Source: Tritrichomonas musculus
Taxonomy: Eukaryota; Parabasalia; Tritrichomonadida; Tritrichomonadidae
Length of the DNA stretch: 64,000 nucleotides
NCBI GenBank assembly: GCA_039105265.1
Contig: JAPFFF010000031.1
Coordinates: forward strand, 1,364,001-1,428,000
Reading direction: 5' to 3'
Shown here: piece after piece, positions 59,396 to 64,000 of the stretch
How the letters are laid out: each line of letters begins with the position of its first letter
Numbering within the stretch: position 1 is the stretch's first letter
The notes under the pieces: generated by a model
Told to the model about the DNA's origin: nothing
What the model saw: only the letters and a program-made list of their open reading frames with translations
Databases searched by the model: none
Translations under genes and position numbers: made by a program

Positions 59396-60723
59396 ATGAT
59401 TTTAGTCACTTCATTTTTCATTTTGATGAATGCAAATCAGCCACCAGGAAATGTGGGTATACCATACATTAAAGAAATCCAAAGTCTGGAAGCACAATTA
59501 GAAAATCAGCAAAAGTATTTTGGATTGCAAGAGAAAAAACCTAAAATAAAAATTCAGAATTTAAAAATCCAAATTGAAAAAATGCAAAAATAATTCACAT
59601 TGAAGTTTCTGAAAATGGTTCTTACAACGAGCACATAGATCGTATTGCAGAATACTTTAAAGAATCTCTGCGTCGAATGAACATCACTCCTTTATTTCAT
59701 GCAACTGATGGAGATAGAGGAATGAGTGAAGCTCATGACAATTTTTTTGCTACCTTCTTTATGAAAAAGAATACTATTATCCATACCAATTTCGAGACAT
59801 TAATTTCTAATGCATATATTACATTATCTAATCAAAGATGTTCGATCCCTGTATCTGATCCATTACATTTTTTTAAGAATTTTCGTGGAAAGTTAATTGA
59901 CTATAAAATTCAATTATTCCCTGAAAGTGGTTTAATTGATTGTATTGAAATAAATAATGCACCTCATATTGGAATGGCTTTAGAAGATAAAAGTTCCTTA
60001 TCACGAATGAGAGATTCATATGTCCTTCAATTGTTTTCATTTTCAAATTTCATACAATTAATCCAAAATGTTTTGGGAAATGCTGCTTTTTTTGGATATT
60101 CATGCATCATAACTTCTATTTTTTCAAATGATATTACATTCTCAATGAGGATGTCTCTCCTTGAAACTGCTTATGAAATATTTTTTGATCTCATGTGCAA
60201 TGTAATTGAATTGAAATCATGAGGAGTTCGTGAAAGAGGCGGAGATGGAATCGATACAATTACATTTGCTGAATTGCATTACGCAAAAAGGATCCTAAAT
60301 ACTATTGTGGCTCTTGGTGTTGCTGTTAGATTTGGGCCACCAGACTTAAGAATGGACGCTATCGAAGTTTTACAAATCCTGAGCTAAGAAAACAACTTGC
60401 ATTAAAACTTGGTATAACACTTCACATCCAAAAAAGAATCAATGCAGGAGGATGTAAAATTAAAAAAGATGACGATTCAATGATTGATACACCAAAATAG
60501 TGGAATTCATTATAACATTTTTCAGATTTTAAAATCTCTTTGCATTCCTGGATTTGAAAGTTCACATTTAGACGAATTAGAAGTTCTAATTACTGAAATT
60601 AAAGTTATCGCCACTCGAACAAGTATTAAGACCGTGAATAGCATCGAAATAGGTGGATCTCTAATCATCGCCCGTCTTTTTAAGTTTAAATGCAATAATA
60701 ATAATGAAGATGACGAACAATGA
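59396..60723 (+). pseudogene. Decayed transposase relic, same broad family as 19009-21236
   Basis: Pieces in different frames read in order: a coiled N-terminus (QSLEAQLENQQKYFGLQ, 59396-59593); NGSYNEHIDRIAEYFKESLR and FHATDGDRGMSEAHDNFF; VSDPLHFFKNFRGKLIDYKI, a D-x-x-H-x-x-K-x-x-R signature; SSLSRMRDSYVLQLFSFSNF (to 60222); then GGDGIDTITFAELHYAKRIL and FGPPDLRMDAIEV (about 60240-60380); and a last frame 60484-60723. Breaks include a stop near 59575, the stop at 60220-60222, one near 60387 and at least one frame change around 60350-60500. The SSL-x-RM-[RK]-[D]-[SA]-Y match links it to the P-like transposase at 19 kb. Confidence 0.6.
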
Positions 60724-62339
60724 AACTTCTAATATGTCTTAAAAGACATCATTAATTTACTAAAAAGTAACAATTCGTTTTAATTATATTTGTCATATAA
60801 TTTCATATTTTTTTTTTTTTTGAATTGAAAAACATACTAATATTTTGAATTCACCCATAGAAAAAAGATATTCTGTTTTTTAATAATTACCAAATTTATG
60901 TTTGATTTGATTCAATAATCAAATGAAATATCACTGTAGTTAAACATGAAAATGGATTGAATGAAGATACGCATTGAATGAAATATTATTATTAAACGAG
61001 CCGGTAAGTTGCATAAATTTTATATAGAAAAGTTTTTAGAAATGATAATTTTTTGCATAAAACACAGATCTTGCTTAATCGTTTTGTTAATTCAATAAAC
61101 TGAGTCGCAAATAGAGATTTTAAACGCTCATCCATTTGAATTTATTTGAAAGAACTATCACAATTATTTGAGATTATTTTTTTGCAGTTGATGATGTTAA
61201 AAATTCGTAATTTCTCAGAATTTTTCTGAAAAAAGTTGAATGGTCGGAGGAAAAAAATAAAGTATTGAAAAAAACTTTTATTAATTATTTTTTTCTCTTA
61301 TCTTGATAAAAATTAAATAAATCAATTATTTTCCTGACTAAATATGTTTTCCATCCTGATTGTTAATTGAGTATGAAGCAAATCCTCTGACTAATATCAA
61401 ATTATTTAATAATCAAAAAAAGGTTTTGAAAATTGTAAAATCTCATTAAAATTTCTCGAGCATAAAGAATTTATATAAACATTTGAAATTGATGAAAATT
61501 TTGCTACTCTCTTTGAAATATTATTATTGAAAATTGAGATTATACTTATAAAAGCCTGACAGTCTTGACAATTTTTTGAATGTTTATAATAACTTCTTTT
61601 TCGTAAATGGCATGACTTTTTCTTATACGAATAAAAAGGACAATAACTTTCAAAATTCTCATGTGGAAAATATTTTATCGTCGAACATTTTTGTTATATT
61701 CCGTATCATCGTTTTTTGAATCTATTTTTTTAAAAAAATATCGATTATAAGATGAGAACCTAGCGGCAGCATTTTAATAAAAATTATCTTAAAAATTCGA
61801 TTTTTTAAAGATTTTAATATTATTAGAGTGCTGCGAAATAGCGTTTTGCTTATCAAAAAAAATGAATAAATGAAATTTAATTTTTATTTAGTAAATAATT
61901 TTTATTTTCTTAAATATTTAATAATAATCACTCTTATTAAAACTATTTAAAAAATTGATGATATTTTTATTTGAATTTGTTAATTCAAAAAGTGAAAAGA
62001 ATATTAGAAAACTTTAAACTTTTTCGAAAAGGTTTTTTTTCGCAAAAAAATAAATTTTTGGCAAACCCATTAGATATTTTTCAAAAAAATATTAAATTTT
62101 GCTTAAATGTTTTTTATTGAAAACTAAAAGATATTTTACAAATCGATATAAGACATTTGATATGAAAATGTTGATCAAAAATTTTCAATTGAAAAAAAAA
62201 AGCTTAACATTTTACTTCATTTTTTATTTGATTTACTAGTAATGGATGCTAGTTTTACTAGTAAATCTAATGGATGCTGGTTTTGTGACAGAAGAGAACA
62301 ATGATTTTCTTTTTTTCAAGTTTCGGTCGAGTGATGATA
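60724..62339. other. Intergenic AT-rich DNA, nothing recognised
   Basis: No supported gene. A short direct/inverted motif, TACTAGTAA with AATGGATGCT, recurs at about 62236-62277. Confidence 0.45.
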
Positions 62340-62971
62340 CAATTCTTGAACAAAAATTTTTCAAATCTATTCTTACATTACACTTTTATTATTGATGTAT
62401 TATTCTTATATTATTTATTTTTCATTTTCCCTTAAACTTTCATAACATATAATATTATTCAATTCTTGAACAAAAATTTTTCAAATCTATTCTTACACTA
62501 CACTTTTATTATTGATGTATTATTCTTATATTATTTATTTTTCATTTTCCCTTAAAACTTTCATAACATATAATATTATTCAATTCTTGAACAAAAATTT
62601 TTCAAATCTATTCTTAGATTACACTTTTATTATTGATGTATTATTCTTATATTATTTACTTTTCATTTTCCCTTAAAACTTTCATAACATATAATATTAT
62701 TCAATTCCTTAACAAAAATTTTTCAAATCTATTCTTACATTACACTTTTATTATTGATGTATTATTCTTATATTATTTACTTTTCATTTTCCCTTAAACT
62801 ATCATAACATATAATACTATTCAATTCCTTAACAAAAATTTTTCAAATCTATTCTTACACTACACTTTTATTATTGATGTATTATTCTTATATTATTTAC
62901 TTTTCATTTTCCCTTCAACTTTCATAACATATAATATTATTCAATTCCTTAACAAAAATTTTTCAAATCTT
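62340..62971. repeat. Satellite-like array, unit about 120 bp, 5 copies plus a part
   Basis: Units start CAATTCTTGAACAAAAATTT (or CAATTCCTTAAC in later copies) at about 62340, 62460, 62581, 62702, 62822 and a partial one at 62942. Copies are almost identical, with 1-3 substitutions and a one-base length change. The first two share TTCTTG and the last three share TTCCTT, so the array has grown by local duplication of neighbours. Not coding. Confidence 0.92.
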
Positions 62972-63176
62972 TTCTCTCATTATATTGATAATCATAATAC
63001 ATCGTGTTTATGCTACTTATTTTTCTTCCACTCTCACAATATGATCAGATAAATTAATTTCAAAAATTTTTCTATATATTTGTTTAATACCTTTCATGTT
63101 GGATTCACCTCAAAAGAAGAGAAAAAAAATATATATTATATAAAGAAAATAAATGCTTTATTGATGATTATCAACC

Positions 63177-64000
63177 CTAGTCAGATGAATCCTCAAGGCT
63201 TGAAGAAACTGTCTTGTTAAATAATTTAATTCTCCTTTGTTTTTGAATCATTTGCTTTTCTTTGTTTTTTTGAATTTCTTCCTCAGTTGACTTGAAAAGC
63301 AATGCTCTATGCTTCAGGAAGAATTCTCGATCATCAAGCCTAAGAGGATGATCATTCATTAATTCATAATTGACCAAGGCACAGCAGGTCTTGAAGATCA
63401 TTTCGTACCGTCCATGAGATCCACGGTATTTGTCACCGATAATCCTATATCTTGACTTCAAGCGGCCGAAAAAGTTTTCGACAATGATTCTCACTTTCCC
63501 GAGTTTTTCGTTAAAGGCAAGTTGTTCTGGCGTCAAATTGAAATAAGTACCTTTAAACGGTGTAACTAAATTTTGAGAATCAGCATCTTGATAGCCTTTA
63601 TCGCCCATGATTAGCCTAGGTTCCGTCAAGTGATAGTCAAGAACATTTTCAGTGAAGTCATCGATATTTTGATCGAAAACAGCTTTATCATGGACTGAAC
63701 CTTCTACAGCTGTCACAATATGAAGAGCCATGCCTTTGATTGAAACAATCACTTGACTCTTAAGACAATATAGCGAGTGTTTCCCTGAATAGTATTTTGC
63801 ACATTGTTGCCAGTCAAGAAATGGCTTGCTAATTTGTTGAACTGTGGCATCTACGACATAACCACATTCTGGTATGGAAGGATCTGATTCTATACATCAA
63901 CTTTTGGCATTTTTAGTTATTAATTCTTCCTCAAGTTTTGGTCCTGCTGTAAATATAATTTTGCTAAAAAAGCTTTCAAATGTTGAAGGCTCAATTTGAA
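63177..64000 (-). pseudogene. PIF/Harbinger (IS5-like) DDE transposase, N-terminus beyond right edge
   Basis: A minus-strand frame continues from the window edge to the stop at 63177-63179. The visible core has the DDE_Tnp_4 layout: YVVDATVQQISKPFLDWQQC (first Asp), SGKHSLYCLKSQVIV, AVEGSVHDKAVFDQ, IMGDKGYQDAD (second Asp), and KVRIIVENFFGRLKSRYRII (Glu). The tail is basic (KEKQMIQKQRRIKLFNK). An in-frame TGA at 63897-63899 separates PSTFESFFSKIIFTAGPKLE from the rest, so this copy is inactive unless the stop is read. Trichomonads use the standard code. Inverted ends are not visible in the window. Confidence 0.82.

Overview
The window is strongly AT-rich (by eye, not computed) and looks like nuclear DNA of a trichomonad-type parabasalid, probably Tritrichomonas or a close relative. 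The host genes are intronless and widely spaced: a BTB/BACK protein with an F5/8-type-C C-terminus, a two-repeat Myb regulator, a bacterial-looking esterase, low-complexity acidic proteins and a tRNA-Ser(GCU). Around them lies a dense load of DNA transposons of kinds known from trichomonads (Polinton/Maverick, Mutator-like, hAT-like, P-like, Tc1/mariner-like). The species assignment is inference.

Layout. 1-11.1 kb: host genes, all protein genes on the minus strand: a partial gene running off the left edge (1-1838), BTB-F5/8C (1919-3247), an alpha/beta hydrolase (4438-5202), tRNA-Ser (5636-5717), a 1396-aa acidic repeat protein (6230-10420) and a 163-aa protein with an Asn/Gln/Tyr/Asp repeat tail (10641-11132). 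Short inverted-repeat elements sit between them. 11.1-24.6 kb: gene-poor DNA with several transposons that have readable ends: a TTAA-bounded MITE, a 1.4-kb Mutator-like element carrying a minisatellite, a hAT-like element with an 8-bp target duplication, a decayed P-like transposase followed in the same frame by an 18-copy 30-bp minisatellite, and a second hAT-like element with a TTAA MITE nested in it. 26.1-30.2 kb: a Myb gene, a 2.07-kb Tc1/mariner-like element and an acidic reading frame with no obvious start.

30,667-56,132: a complete-looking Polinton/Maverick of about 25.5 kb, flanked by ACGAA target duplications and bounded by about 230-bp terminal inverted repeats. Its parts include a protein-primed family-B DNA polymerase, retroviral-type integrase, adenovirus/Ulp1-type cysteine protease, FtsK/HerA-type packaging ATPase, a double-jelly-roll-like major capsid candidate, minor-capsid candidates, an HNH endonuclease, a bZIP-like basic protein, and two very large paralogous fibre-like proteins. 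Most genes have very short gaps and T-rich leaders running into the ATG. It is treated here as a fossil virus-like element that looks whole.

56.1-64 kb: a partial relic of the Polinton's fibre-like gene outside the element, two MITEs with long perfect inverted repeats, a second decayed P-like transposase, a satellite-like array of about 120-bp units, and a PIF/Harbinger (IS5-like) transposase with one in-frame stop running off the right edge.

The observation I would follow first is that three small or accessory Polinton proteins carry five copies of a G-[VIT]-Q-T motif resembling dynein light chain LC8 binding sites. An HNH endonuclease inside the Polinton and a Cys/His OTU-like region at the N-terminus of its polymerase are also worth a second look.
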